This document shows, piece after piece, positions 1-6,307 of a DNA stretch of 12,118 nt; the first letter of the stretch is position 1; every line of letters starts with the position of its first letter. The stretch is from Bacilli bacterium. GTDB taxonomy: Bacteria; Bacillota_I; Bacilli_A; RF39; UBA660. The DNA lies in contig JAAWDC010000052.1 in the NCBI GenBank assembly GCA_022793565.1, positions 1-12,118 on the forward strand, given 5' to 3'. Position numbers and translations under genes: made by a program. Under the pieces are notes generated by a model. The model did not search any database. It saw only the letters and a list, made by a program, of their open reading frames with translations, and had not been told where the DNA came from.

Positions 1-30
1 ATTGGATATCGAGAAGGGAAAGCATGGCAT

Positions 31-468
31 ATGGAAGATATTTATTGTAATCCTAGAGCATCCGTGTATCAGTTGATTACTGGAGATTCCCCTTCTACTA
101 ATGATTTACTTAACTTATTTGCTACTGTTCAATGTGGTAGTAGTATGGCGACTTGTGATCAGGATTTTTATAAGGCAAAGGAAATGATTCATTATTTGGA
201 GAGTCAATCTTTAGATCCTATTATGATTGGACAAATTCTGAAGGGAATGTGGCCCAGTTTTGGATGGTTTGCTGTAGAATGTTTAGATTGTACAGAAGTT
301 TATCCTGTTTATAGTTATGACATCGAAGAATTATTGAATAATAGTAGTGGAACAGTAGTTTGTTTGACAGAGGAAGAAAGAAACGAGATTCTTTCAAATC
401 AGTATAAAGCCCAAAAAAATTCTCAAGTATTGGCTTTGGCAAAGAAGGCATATCAAATTTCAAGGTAA
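31..468 (+). CDS. Conserved-looking hypothetical protein, 145 aa (may be the 3' part of a longer gene)
   Basis: I do not recognise this protein. From the ATG at 31 it is 145 residues, has no signal peptide or membrane segment and is probably cytosolic. It is cysteine-rich for its size (C6, C35, C42, C84, C87, C111), with one CxxC (CLDC, 84-87) after an aromatic stretch (WPSFGWF, 74-80). The C-terminus (about 112-145) is charged and probably helical. The start is uncertain. AGAAGGG at 12-18 lies 12 bases before the ATG, which is long but usable, and the same frame is open to base 1 (reading IGYREGKAWH before the Met), so the gene may begin outside the window. It ends 9 bases before a terminator hairpin, which makes it the last gene of its transcript. 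A metal- or redox-related role for the cysteines would be guesswork. Confidence 0.6.
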   Translation: MEDIYCNPRASVYQLITGDSPSTNDLLNLFATVQCGSSMATCDQDFYKAKEMIHYLESQSLDPIMIGQILKGMWPSFGWFAVECLDCTEVYPVYSYDIEELLNNSSGTVVCLTEEERNEILSNQYKAQKNSQVLALAKKAYQISR

Positions 469-477
469 AAGTTCTTT

Positions 478-508
478 AAAAAGAAGGAGATTTTGTCTCT
501 TTCTTTTT
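478..508 (+). terminator. Rho-independent terminator after the first gene
   Basis: A 13-bp arm AAAAAGAAGGAGA (478-490), loop TTTTG (491-495) and arm TCTCTTTCTTTTT (496-508) pair with only one G-U, and the 3' arm ends in a U run. It lies directly after the stop at 468 and just before the next promoter, so it closes the first transcript. Confidence 0.7.
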
Positions 509-510
509 CA

Positions 511-539
511 TTGAATTATTTTTTGTTTTGTGCTATAAT
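511..539 (+). promoter_or_regulatory. Sigma-A-type promoter with extended -10
   Basis: TTGAAT (-35, 511-516) is followed by a 17-base T-rich spacer and a perfect TATAAT (-10, 534-539), with TGC at 531-533 giving an extended -10. Transcription should start near 545-547, so the next gene cannot use the TTG codon at 493. Spacing and extended -10 match the promoter at 4943-4971. Confidence 0.85.
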
Positions 540-550
540 ATGGGGGATTT

Positions 551-556
551 GGGGGA
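551..556 (+). promoter_or_regulatory. Shine-Dalgarno site that sets the start at 562
   Basis: GGGGGA sits 5 bases before the ATG at 562, downstream of the predicted transcription start. An in-frame ATG at 556 overlaps this G run and so would have no usable spacing. Confidence 0.5.
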
Positions 557-561
557 TGGCT

Positions 562-2001
562 ATGAGTAAAGGTGTGGAAAAACCTTTGGAATTTCATATT
601 GTTTATTGTGAGAAACAGAATGGAAGTCAAGAGATTATTTTGGGATTTCTTAAAAAAATTACAGAGCGTGGAAAAGAAAAATATGATTTATTTAAATTTT
701 CTGTGGAAACAAAAGAAGATATGGTTCCATTAGAGAAATATATTGAAAGTTTACAGAAACAGAACCCTAATATTCAAATAAAGTTTTGTTCAAAAAAAGA
801 ATTTATGCAAAACCAGGAATTAAAAAAGGTTATGCATGATCACATGCTTAGCCATATTGCTTTTTCTCTTTTTTATTTTTTTGCATTATTGGGTATATAT
901 TTTTTCTCTTTTAGTTTGGGTTTCGACTCGACAAATATTTTTTTGTTACTAATTAGTTTAGGTTATACCTATTCATCAGTGACACAAATTATTCGGAATA
1001 ACCATTATATTAAAAAGATTTATCCAAAGTTAAAAATAAGTGTATATTTATTTGAACTTTTATATACAATTCTCCTTTCTACGATTTCTTTTACACCTTA
1101 TAAAGAAAAAAAAGATTTAACAGTCAATGCAACAGCTTCGGTTGTATCTGAGATAGAAGAGAATTCTGTATTTATGGGATTAGAATCTACTGAGGAAAAA
1201 GTAGATGTTCTTTTTAATACATTACGAGATAATTCAAATATTACTGAGGAAGAATCTGAGTTTTTCAAAGCATTTGATTCATATTACGAACAAAATCCAT
1301 ATTTAGATTATGAAAAGATCAATAATCGCTATGAAAATTTAAATATTATTTCTAACTTCCAATTTAATGGGGGTGTTCGTGGGCAGACGATGACTAATTT
1401 CTTTTTTAATCAAATTCAATTAGGTCGTCATGCAACTAATAGTACTTTTTATCATGAGGTTGTTCATCTAAATGGAGGTCTTCCGTTTAACTTCTTGAAT
1501 GAGGGAGTGGCTGTTTGGCTTACTGAGGAATTTTGTCCGTATGAGGTTTCGGATTCAGCTGATCATTATTATGCTTCGGGGTTATTTATTCGTATGCTGT
1601 CTGAGGTATTAGGGGCTGATGTTTGTTTGCATTCTTATTCTGATGAAAATATGGGTGCAATTAATGATGCACTTCTTGAAATCATTCCAGATCGTGAGAT
1701 GTTGTCTAATTTATACAGTAAACTAGATAATACTAATTTCTATTTTATGTTATTACAGATTAGCTATTATTTTGATTTTAATACAGTAGAAATTCGTTCT
1801 AATCTATATGATAATTATATTGAGAGTTATAGGAATTTATTTCAGGCACTTAGTCCATATGTAGAACAGAAATTAGGTGTTTCCCTAGAAGAGGGCGCTC
1901 TTATGTCTGGAGATCATTTATGTCAACAATATGCTTCTATTATTTTGGGATATGAACCAAGGATTGATGAAAAGAAGTTAAAGAGATATTTTAATCCGTA
2001 A
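562..2001 (+). CDS. Three-span membrane protein with extracytoplasmic HEXXH zinc metallopeptidase domain (peptidase MA-like)
   Basis: This is a predicted membrane-bound zinc endopeptidase of 479 aa. Residues 1-97 form a soluble N-terminal domain I do not recognise. Membrane segments lie at about 98-120, 124-144 and 158-178, and the Lys/Arg-rich loop between the second and third implies N-in, C-out, so the catalytic domain (about 185-479) faces outside. HEVVH at 298-302 supplies two zinc ligands and the catalytic Glu299. NEGVAVWLTEE follows, with E314 as the likely third ligand. This resembles the HExxH...EGxAxY pattern of peptidase MA-like gluzincins. The in-frame TTG at 493 is rejected because it lies inside the upstream terminator and before the promoter, so I use ATG 562. 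The gene forms its own unit between two terminators. Substrate unknown; processing of an envelope or secreted protein is inference. Confidence 0.8.
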   Translation: MSKGVEKPLEFHIVYCEKQNGSQEIILGFLKKITERGKEKYDLFKFSVETKEDMVPLEKYIESLQKQNPNIQIKFCSKKEFMQNQELKKVMHDHMLSHIAFSLFYFFALLGIYFFSFSLGFDSTNIFLLLISLGYTYSSVTQIIRNNHYIKKIYPKLKISVYLFELLYTILLSTISFTPYKEKKDLTVNATASVVSEIEENSVFMGLESTEEKVDVLFNTLRDNSNITEEESEFFKAFDSYYEQNPYLDYEKINNRYENLNIISNFQFNGGVRGQTMTNFFFNQIQLGRHATNSTFYHEVVHLNGGLPFNFLNEGVAVWLTEEFCPYEVSDSADHYYASGLFIRMLSEVLGADVCLHSYSDENMGAINDALLEIIPDREMLSNLYSKLDNTNFYFMLLQISYYFDFNTVEIRSNLYDNYIESYRNLFQALSPYVEQKLGVSLEEGALMSGDHLCQQYASIILGYEPRIDEKKLKRYFNP

Positions 2002-2037
2002 AAGGGAATTTTTCTTTTAGAAACTTTTCTTTTTTTT
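2000..2037 (+). terminator. Probable rho-independent terminator after the metallopeptidase gene
   Basis: AAAAGGGAATTTT (2000-2012) can pair with AAACTTTTCTTTT (2021-2033), with two G-U pairs and one mismatch, followed by four more Ts. The stem is weak (A/U and G-U rich) but it directly follows the stop codon and has a U tail. Some read-through into the next gene is possible. Confidence 0.45.
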
Positions 2038-2077
2038 ACAGTTAAATCATGTTAAACTACAAGAAGAAGGTGATTAG

Positions 2078-2947
2078 ATGAGACTTGCAAGTGATTGGAA
2101 GGATTATGAAATTATTGATAGTTCTAGAGGAATGAAACTTGAGAGATGGAAAGATATTTATTTACTTCGACCAGATCCACAGGTTATTTGGGATCAGGGA
2201 GATTTACTTTTGAAGTATTCTAATATTCATGCCTGTTACCATCGTAGTAATCGTGGGGGTGGATATTGGGAGAATTTGAAAGATACAAAAGAGTCTTGGA
2301 ACATTACGTATAAAGATTTGACTTTTCATATAAAACAGATGGGTTTTAAGCATACTGGATTATTTCCAGAGCAGGCTGTAAATTGGGATTTTATGATGGA
2401 GAAAATTGAAAGTAGTAATCGTCCAGTTCGGGTTTTAAATCTTTTCGCATATACAGGAGGGGCTAGTGTTGCTTGCCTTAGTAAAGGAGCTAGTGTAGTA
2501 CATGTAGATTCTTCTAGAGGAATGGTTGATTGGGCAAAAGAAAATGTCCGATTATCTGGACTTTCCGATTGTCCTATTCGCTTTATTGTAGATGATGTTT
2601 TAAAGTTTGTGAAACGAGAAATTCGGCGTGGGAATCATTATGATGCGATCATTATGGATCCTCCTAGTTATGGAAGAGGTGCCAATGGAGAAGTTTGGGA
2701 TATTGAAAAAGATTTGGATTCTTTAGTTCAGTTGTGTGTAGAGTTATTAAGTGAAGAGCCTTTGTTCTTTTTGATCAATTCTTATACTGCAGGTTTATCC
2801 ACAGAAGTTGTGAATAACTTATTCCGACTTTATTTCAAAAAGTTTTCTGGATTCTTTGAAACAGAAGAAATTGGTATTCCTATTCGTGAAAATGAATTAG
2901 TATTACCTTGTGGAATTACAGGAAGGTACATATTTGATGATAAGTAA
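2078..2947 (+). CDS. Class I SAM-dependent methyltransferase, RlmI/RlmK-like (probable rRNA methyltransferase)
   Basis: This 289-aa protein is predicted to transfer a methyl group from S-adenosylmethionine to RNA. The Rossmann core carries motif I VLNLFAYTGGAS (119-130), an acidic ribose-binding position in VHVDSS (D144), a DD pair at 172-173, and the catalytic motif IV DPPSYGR (194-200). The LNLFAYTGG and DPPxxxR style is that of the RlmI/RlmK group (Methyltrans_SAM) that modifies 23S rRNA. The N-terminus (1-110) contains KYSNIHACYHRSNRGGGYW and is much shorter than in RlmI, without an obvious PUA domain, so the target cannot be assigned. AGAAGG at 2065-2070 lies 7 bases before ATG 2078. No convincing promoter was found in the 76-base gap. 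The gene overlaps the next by 11 bases, suggesting translational coupling with a second RNA-modifying enzyme. Confidence 0.85.
   Translation: MRLASDWKDYEIIDSSRGMKLERWKDIYLLRPDPQVIWDQGDLLLKYSNIHACYHRSNRGGGYWENLKDTKESWNITYKDLTFHIKQMGFKHTGLFPEQAVNWDFMMEKIESSNRPVRVLNLFAYTGGASVACLSKGASVVHVDSSRGMVDWAKENVRLSGLSDCPIRFIVDDVLKFVKREIRRGNHYDAIIMDPPSYGRGANGEVWDIEKDLDSLVQLCVELLSEEPLFFLINSYTAGLSTEVVNNLFRLYFKKFSGFFETEEIGIPIRENELVLPCGITGRYIFDDK
2920..2926 (+). promoter_or_regulatory. Shine-Dalgarno site inside the methyltransferase gene
   Basis: AGGAAGG lies 10 bases before ATG 2937. It supports that start for the pseudouridine synthase over the in-frame GTG at 2910, which lies upstream of this site. Confidence 0.65.
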
Positions 2948-3611
2948 TGGTTTAGAAATCTTATATGAAGATAATCATATTATTGTAGTTTATAAGAAGG
3001 CGAATATTTTAAGTCAAAGTGATTCTACGAAAGATCTAGATTTATTAACGATGATTAAACAGTATGTGAAAGAAAAATATCAAAAGCCAGGCAATGTTTT
3101 TATAGGGCTTATTCATCGCTTGGATCGTCCAGTAAGTGGTGTTATGGTGTATGCTAGGACAAGTAAAGCTGCATCTCGTCTTTCAAAACAAGTTCGTAAT
3201 TGTAGCTTAGAAAAGCAATATTTTGCAGTAGTAAATGGGATTTTACCTGAAAAAAAAGGAGAATTTTGTGATTTTTTAGAGAAATTAGAGTCTGGAAATA
3301 CTGTTGTTACAGATGGTAGTTGTGGAAAAAAATCAATTCTTTCTTATGAAGTTCTAGAAGAGAAAAATGATCTTAGTCTTGTTCGAATTTTTTTAAAAAC
3401 GGGTAGACATCATCAAATTCGAGTTCAGTTCGCTTCTCGAGGGTTTCCTCTTTTTGGAGATCAAAGATATGGGAAAAGTGATCGGAAACAGATTGCTCTT
3501 ACTTGTTTTCATTTATCTTTTTTTCATCCTGTAACTAAGGAACGATTATTATTTGAAAGATTTCCCGATTTTACGGGAGTTTGGATGAATTTTAATTGTT
3601 TAAAAAAATAA
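2937..3611 (+). CDS. RluA-family RNA pseudouridine synthase
   Basis: The 224-aa enzyme is predicted to isomerise uridine to pseudouridine in rRNA or tRNA. The family signature HRLDRPVSG is intact, with catalytic Asp63. N-terminal ILYEDNHIIVVYKKA, a GLIHRLDR core, LKTGRHHQIRVQFA (the conserved RxHQIR-type motif) and GFPLFGDQRYG are the usual RluA landmarks in order. There is no S4 RNA-binding domain, as in short family members, so the target site cannot be read from the sequence. I chose ATG 2937 because it has a good Shine-Dalgarno and because residue 1 then falls just before the conserved core. Its first 11 bases overlap the methyltransferase gene, so the two are almost certainly co-transcribed and probably translationally coupled. 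Only an A/T-only inverted repeat follows the stop, with no clear terminator. Confidence 0.92.
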   Translation: MISNGLEILYEDNHIIVVYKKANILSQSDSTKDLDLLTMIKQYVKEKYQKPGNVFIGLIHRLDRPVSGVMVYARTSKAASRLSKQVRNCSLEKQYFAVVNGILPEKKGEFCDFLEKLESGNTVVTDGSCGKKSILSYEVLEEKNDLSLVRIFLKTGRHHQIRVQFASRGFPLFGDQRYGKSDRKQIALTCFHLSFFHPVTKERLLFERFPDFTGVWMNFNCLKK

Positions 3612-3669
3612 TTTTTAAAGAGTAAGTAAAGAATTTTGGAGTAAACTAATATAGTATAGATAAAAAGTG

Positions 3670-3674
3670 AAGGG
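3670..3674 (+). promoter_or_regulatory. Shine-Dalgarno site that sets the lysozyme start at 3684
   Basis: AAGGG abuts an upstream ATG at 3675, which would leave no spacing. It lies 9 bases before ATG 3684, which is normal. Confidence 0.5.
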
Positions 3675-3683
3675 ATGTTCTTT

Positions 3684-4877
3684 ATGAAGATAAAGTGGAG
3701 AAAACAATGGATAATTTTAGGCAGTGTTTGTTTTTTTATTGTTTTGACTTTCTTCTTGACGCCTTCTTTTTCTTTTTTAATAGATGAAAAAGAAATTACA
3801 GATTTTATTTGGAAAGAAAATATGCGTGTTGAGGTTTATTCTAAAGTTCGTGTTTCTGATTTTGTAACTGTTCAAGATGGAAGTTTGGAGGATGAGATCA
3901 TAGATACTTCAAAATTGGGAGATCAAGAAGTTTTTTTTACTTATTTGAATAATAATGGTAAGAAGAAAAAGAAGTCTTTTCATCTTTTGGTTGTTGATAC
4001 AACTTCTCCATTGATTTGGATTTCTGATAGTTATACTGTAGTTCGTGGAAACTCTAAAAAAATAGAAGATTCTGTACTGTGTGGAGATAATTATGATAAG
4101 AAACCAGTTTGTAAAGTGGAGGGATCTTATAATTTTGATGAGGTTGGAAATTATTCTTTGACTTATTATGCAGTTGATCAAAGTGGAAATGAAACGAGAA
4201 AGCCTTTTGTGTTAAAAGTAGTTGATAAAATATCTTCTTCTTCTAAGCCTAGTGGAATCTCTTTAAAAGAAATAAATGGGAGATATGCTTCTATCGATGC
4301 ATCTATTGGGATTGACGTATCTAAGTGGCAGCAAGTAATTGATTGGGAAGAAGTCAAAGAAAGTGGAATTGAATTTGTGATGATTCGGTTAGGAACGCAA
4401 ATAGGTCCAGGTAAAGAGTCTAAGCTCGATGATTATTTTATTCGTAATATTGTGGAGGCTAAAAGGGTTGGACTTAAAGTAGGTGTTTATTATTATTCTT
4501 ATGCTTTTAGTACTGCGGAAGCTCAAAGGCAGGCAATGTGGGTTAGTAGACAGTTATTTCCTTATAAATTAGATCTTCCAGTGGTTTTTGATTGGGAATG
4601 TTATCATCTGTTTAATTCTTTTGATATTAGTTTATATGATTTAAATCAGATAGCAGATTCCTTTTTAAAGGTGATTGAAAGAAATGGATATCGACCAATG
4701 ATGTATGGAAGTAAAAATTACTTACAGGAAATATGGAATTTATTAGAATATGATGTGTGGTTGGCACATTATACGAAGAAGACTGATTACTCAGGGGATT
4801 ATAAGATGTGGCAGTTTACTAATGTTGGAATCGTTCCTGGGATAGATTCTTTTGTTGATATAGATTTACTTTTTTAA
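3684..4877 (+). CDS. Membrane-anchored GH25 lysozyme with Ig-like spacer domains
   Basis: This is a 397-aa muramidase predicted to cleave the MurNAc-GlcNAc bond of peptidoglycan at the cell surface. After a basic N-terminus, residues 9-31 form one hydrophobic segment (uncleaved anchor or signal peptide). About 33-182 holds two beta-rich Ig-like modules. The second (VVDTTSPLIW to FVLKVVD) has the DTTSP...GNYSLTYYAVDQSGN pattern of DUF5011/HYR-like spacers. A Ser-rich linker leads to the GH25 barrel (about 207-397): GIDVSKWQ with Asp211, FDWE with Asp303 and Glu305 as likely catalytic acids, MWQF, and a final DIDLLF. All key GH25 positions are present. Likely role: wall remodelling in growth or sporulation. 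Start 3684 is preferred over 3675. Only weak -10-like sequence (TATAGT at 3650-3655) is visible upstream. Confidence 0.9.
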   Translation: MKIKWRKQWIILGSVCFFIVLTFFLTPSFSFLIDEKEITDFIWKENMRVEVYSKVRVSDFVTVQDGSLEDEIIDTSKLGDQEVFFTYLNNNGKKKKKSFHLLVVDTTSPLIWISDSYTVVRGNSKKIEDSVLCGDNYDKKPVCKVEGSYNFDEVGNYSLTYYAVDQSGNETRKPFVLKVVDKISSSSKPSGISLKEINGRYASIDASIGIDVSKWQQVIDWEEVKESGIEFVMIRLGTQIGPGKESKLDDYFIRNIVEAKRVGLKVGVYYYSYAFSTAEAQRQAMWVSRQLFPYKLDLPVVFDWECYHLFNSFDISLYDLNQIADSFLKVIERNGYRPMMYGSKNYLQEIWNLLEYDVWLAHYTKKTDYSGDYKMWQFTNVGIVPGIDSFVDIDLLF

Positions 4878-4881
4878 GATG

Positions 4882-4910
4882 AAGATCCTTTCAAGAAAGG
4901 ATCTTTTTTT
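4882..4910 (+). terminator. Strong rho-independent terminator after the lysozyme gene
   Basis: AAGATCCTTTC (4882-4892) and GAAAGGATCTT (4895-4905) form a perfect inverted repeat around AA, followed by Ts to 4910. It lies 4 bases after the lysozyme stop. Confidence 0.92.
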
Positions 4911-4942
4911 GCTTTTCTTTTGGTTAAAAAATTTAAAAAGAT

Positions 4943-4971
4943 TTGCAATTGTCTAATTTTTTTGCTATGAT
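4943..4971 (+). promoter_or_regulatory. Sigma-A-type promoter with extended -10
   Basis: TTGCAA (-35, 4943-4948), a 17-base spacer and TATGAT (-10, 4966-4971), with TGC at 4963-4965 as an extended -10. It would place the 5' end near 4978, about 25 bases before the next start codon. Confidence 0.82.
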
Positions 4972-5002
4972 TTAAATAGAATAAAATAAGGGAGATGGAA
5001 AT

Positions 5003-5788
5003 ATGATTTTAGCCTTCAGTTTAGATTGGTTTACCACTATACCGGGACTTTTAATTAGTGTAGGTGTAGTTTTACTTTTAATTGCAGTTATTCTATTTAT
5101 TGTCAGTAGTAGAAAAGCTAAGAAAAATGCGAAAAATGATGCAAATAATACAGCACCAGCGGTAACACCTGCTACTCCTGAAGTAGCGCCTGTTCAACCT
5201 ACTGTTGCGACGGATGTAGCAGTACCTGAACAACCACAAACTACGCCAGTTGTACCTACTACAGAGCCAGTTAGTACGCCAACACCAATAGAGCCTGTTG
5301 CAGTTGAGACAGTGGCAACAGCTACAGAACCGGTTTCTATTGAGATGCCAGCACAAGTACCAGTTACAGAAACACCTGCACCAACACCAGAGGTAGTTTC
5401 TACGCAAGCAATGCCAGAAGTTGTTACTCCAACAATTGCAACGGCAGATGGATTAGAAACCCCAGAAGCAACAAATTTAGATAAAACAATGGTTTCTGTA
5501 TATGGTGGAGAAAATCCACTACAAAATGTAGCACCTGTATCTACAGATAATGCTAAACCTATTTATGGTGGAAATGATCCTTTAGAGGCAACTCAAAAGA
5601 TGCCAAAAGTTGAGGAAGCACATGTACCATATAGTGGAGGAGCAGCTCCAGTTGCTCAAGCTCCAGCAGTTGAAACAGTGCCAGCAGCACCTGTAGAGGC
5701 TACACCTGTTGCACCAGTAACTACTTTAGAGCAACCACAGGTAACTCCAGTGACTGTTCCAGAGGAAAAGGTCGAAGAACAAATATAA
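5003..5788 (+). CDS. Single-span membrane protein with long Pro/Thr/Val/Ala-rich tail and YGG repeats
   Basis: Unrecognised, 261 aa. A short N-terminus without positive charge precedes one membrane segment (about 10-36), then SSRKAKKNAKN. The positive-inside rule puts the N-terminus outside and the rest in the cytoplasm. Residues about 45-261 are almost free of aromatic residues and rich in Pro, Thr, Val, Ala and Glu, so probably disordered. Within the tail is a short motif repeated at 21-22 residue spacing: YGGENPL (Tyr167), YGGNDPL (Tyr188), YSGGAAPV (Tyr210). It could be a docking peptide for a cytosolic partner; that is inference. GGGAG at 4990-4994 lies 8 bases before the ATG. The gene has its own promoter and terminator. 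If the topology is reversed it could instead be a wall-spanning Pro-rich protein. Confidence 0.8.
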   Translation: MILAFSLDWFTTIPGLLISVGVVLLLIAVILFIVSSRKAKKNAKNDANNTAPAVTPATPEVAPVQPTVATDVAVPEQPQTTPVVPTTEPVSTPTPIEPVAVETVATATEPVSIEMPAQVPVTETPAPTPEVVSTQAMPEVVTPTIATADGLETPEATNLDKTMVSVYGGENPLQNVAPVSTDNAKPIYGGNDPLEATQKMPKVEEAHVPYSGGAAPVAQAPAVETVPAAPVEATPVAPVTTLEQPQVTPVTVPEEKVEEQI

Positions 5789-5817
5789 AAAGAGACGAGA
5801 AAGACGTCTTTTTTTTT
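5787..5817 (+). terminator. Rho-independent terminator after the Pro-rich protein gene
   Basis: AAAAAGAGACG (5787-5797) pairs with CGTCTTTTTTT (5805-5815) around a 7-base loop with one G-U pair, and the U tract runs to 5817. It overlaps the last bases of the stop codon. Confidence 0.85.
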
Positions 5818-5834
5818 CTGATTGATCATATAGT

Positions 5835-5864
5835 AAAACTATAGAAAGGAATGATTATAGTTTT
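5835..5864 (+). promoter_or_regulatory. Inverted repeat presenting the spoVS Shine-Dalgarno in its loop
   Basis: AAAACTATA (5835-5843) and TATAGTTTT (5856-5864) are perfect 9-base complements. The 12-base loop GAAAGGAATGAT contains AAAGGA (5845-5850), the only good Shine-Dalgarno for spoVS, and the 3' arm ends directly before ATG 5865. Linear spacing to the ATG is 14 bases, too long to be ideal; the stem would shorten it. A second TATAGT at 5829-5834 can also pair with ACTATA (5838-5843), giving an alternative fold. No clear sigma-A promoter was found between the upstream terminator and this hairpin. Confidence 0.55.
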
Positions 5865-6125
5865 ATGGAAACATTGAAAGTTTCAACCAAATCTAATCCA
5901 AATAGTGTAGCGGGAGCACTTGCTAATGTGTTTCGCGAAAAAGGAAGTGTCGAAATTCAGGCTGTAGGAGCTGGAGCCTTAAATCAAGCAATTAAAGCTA
6001 TTGCAATTGCACGAGGTTTTGTAGCACCCTCTGGAAAGAATTTAGTTTGTATTCCTGCGTTTACTGATATTACAATTGATGGGGAAGAAAGAACTGCAAT
6101 TAAATTAATTGTAGAAGCTATTTAA
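5865..6125 (+). CDS. spoVS: Stage V sporulation protein S
   Basis: The 86-aa protein matches SpoVS in length and throughout its sequence: METLKVSTKSNPNSVAGALA at the start, then the Alba-like core with VEIQAVGAGALNQAIKAIAIARG, and the final NLVCIPAFTDITIDGEERTAIKLIVEAI region. SpoVS is a small cytosolic protein of endospore-formers and relatives, needed in Bacillus subtilis for progress through stage V and dehydration of the spore, and fold-related to the nucleic-acid-binding Alba proteins; its precise activity is unsettled. Here it is a single-gene unit between terminators. Its presence suggests the organism sporulates or descends from spore-formers, though SpoVS also occurs in some non-sporulating bacteria. 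The start has no in-frame competitor, but its Shine-Dalgarno is 14 bases away inside a hairpin loop. Confidence 0.95.
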   Translation: METLKVSTKSNPNSVAGALANVFREKGSVEIQAVGAGALNQAIKAIAIARGFVAPSGKNLVCIPAFTDITIDGEERTAIKLIVEAI

Positions 6126-6143
6126 CTATCTTTAATTGTTATT

Positions 6144-6172
6144 AAACTCTTAGTTTTCACTAAGAGTTTTTA
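6144..6172 (+). terminator. Rho-independent terminator after spoVS
   Basis: AAACTCTTAG (6144-6153), loop TTTTCA, and CTAAGAGTTT (6160-6169) form a perfect 10-bp stem followed by TTAT. Confidence 0.88.
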
Positions 6173-6216
6173 TATGGAACTTTAACTATTTACAAATTAT
6201 TTTAATTTTATAAAAG

Positions 6217-6258
6217 AAAACGATCAGTGAGTATACAAATACCCTGATCGTTTTTTTG
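6217..6258 (+). terminator. Second rho-independent terminator isolating spoVS from the accessory genes
   Basis: AAAACGATCAG (6217-6227) pairs perfectly with CTGATCGTTTT (6244-6254), and inside it GTAT (6231-6234) pairs with ATAC (6239-6242). Ts follow to 6257. No gene lies between it and the previous terminator, so it is either a backup or the end of a short transcript. Confidence 0.85.
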
Positions 6259-6307
6259 TTTCCTCATATATTATAGTGTGAGAAAATAGTTCGAGCTAAT
6301 CACAAAA

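Noticed and set aside
221..463. Minus-strand open frame of 80 codons
   Set aside because: Lies wholly over the plus-strand gene at 31-468, has no Shine-Dalgarno or recognisable domain, and runs against every accepted gene in the window.
2035..2063. TTTACA-17-TACAAG as a promoter for the methyltransferase gene, and GTTAAA direct repeats at 2041 and 2051
   Set aside because: The -10 lacks the final T and overlaps the Shine-Dalgarno, so transcripts would start at the ATG without a ribosome site. Two GTTAAA copies 10 bases apart are plausible by chance at this AT content.
2910..2936. Upstream GTG start for the pseudouridine synthase
   Set aside because: The good Shine-Dalgarno (2920-2926) lies downstream of this GTG, and the family core begins right after ATG 2937.
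3599..3619. TTTAAAAA/TTTTTAAA inverted repeat after the pseudouridine synthase as a terminator
   Set aside because: A/T only, weak stem, and no U tract after the 3' arm.
3636..3664. TTGGAG-17-GATAAA and TATAGT (3650-3655) as a lysozyme promoter
   Set aside because: The hexamers match the consensus poorly and no partner -35 fits TATAGT; mentioned only as a weak possibility.
3909..4181. Minus-strand open frame of 90 codons
   Set aside because: Shadow of the Ig-like region of the lysozyme gene; Ile/Ser/Asn-rich composition expected from reverse-reading AT-rich coding sequence.
5093..5407. Minus-strand frame rich in Cys, Trp and Arg
   Set aside because: It looks striking, but is the reverse reading of the Pro/Thr/Ala-rich repeat region (CCA, ACA and GCA codons become TGG, TGT and TGC). 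No start signals.
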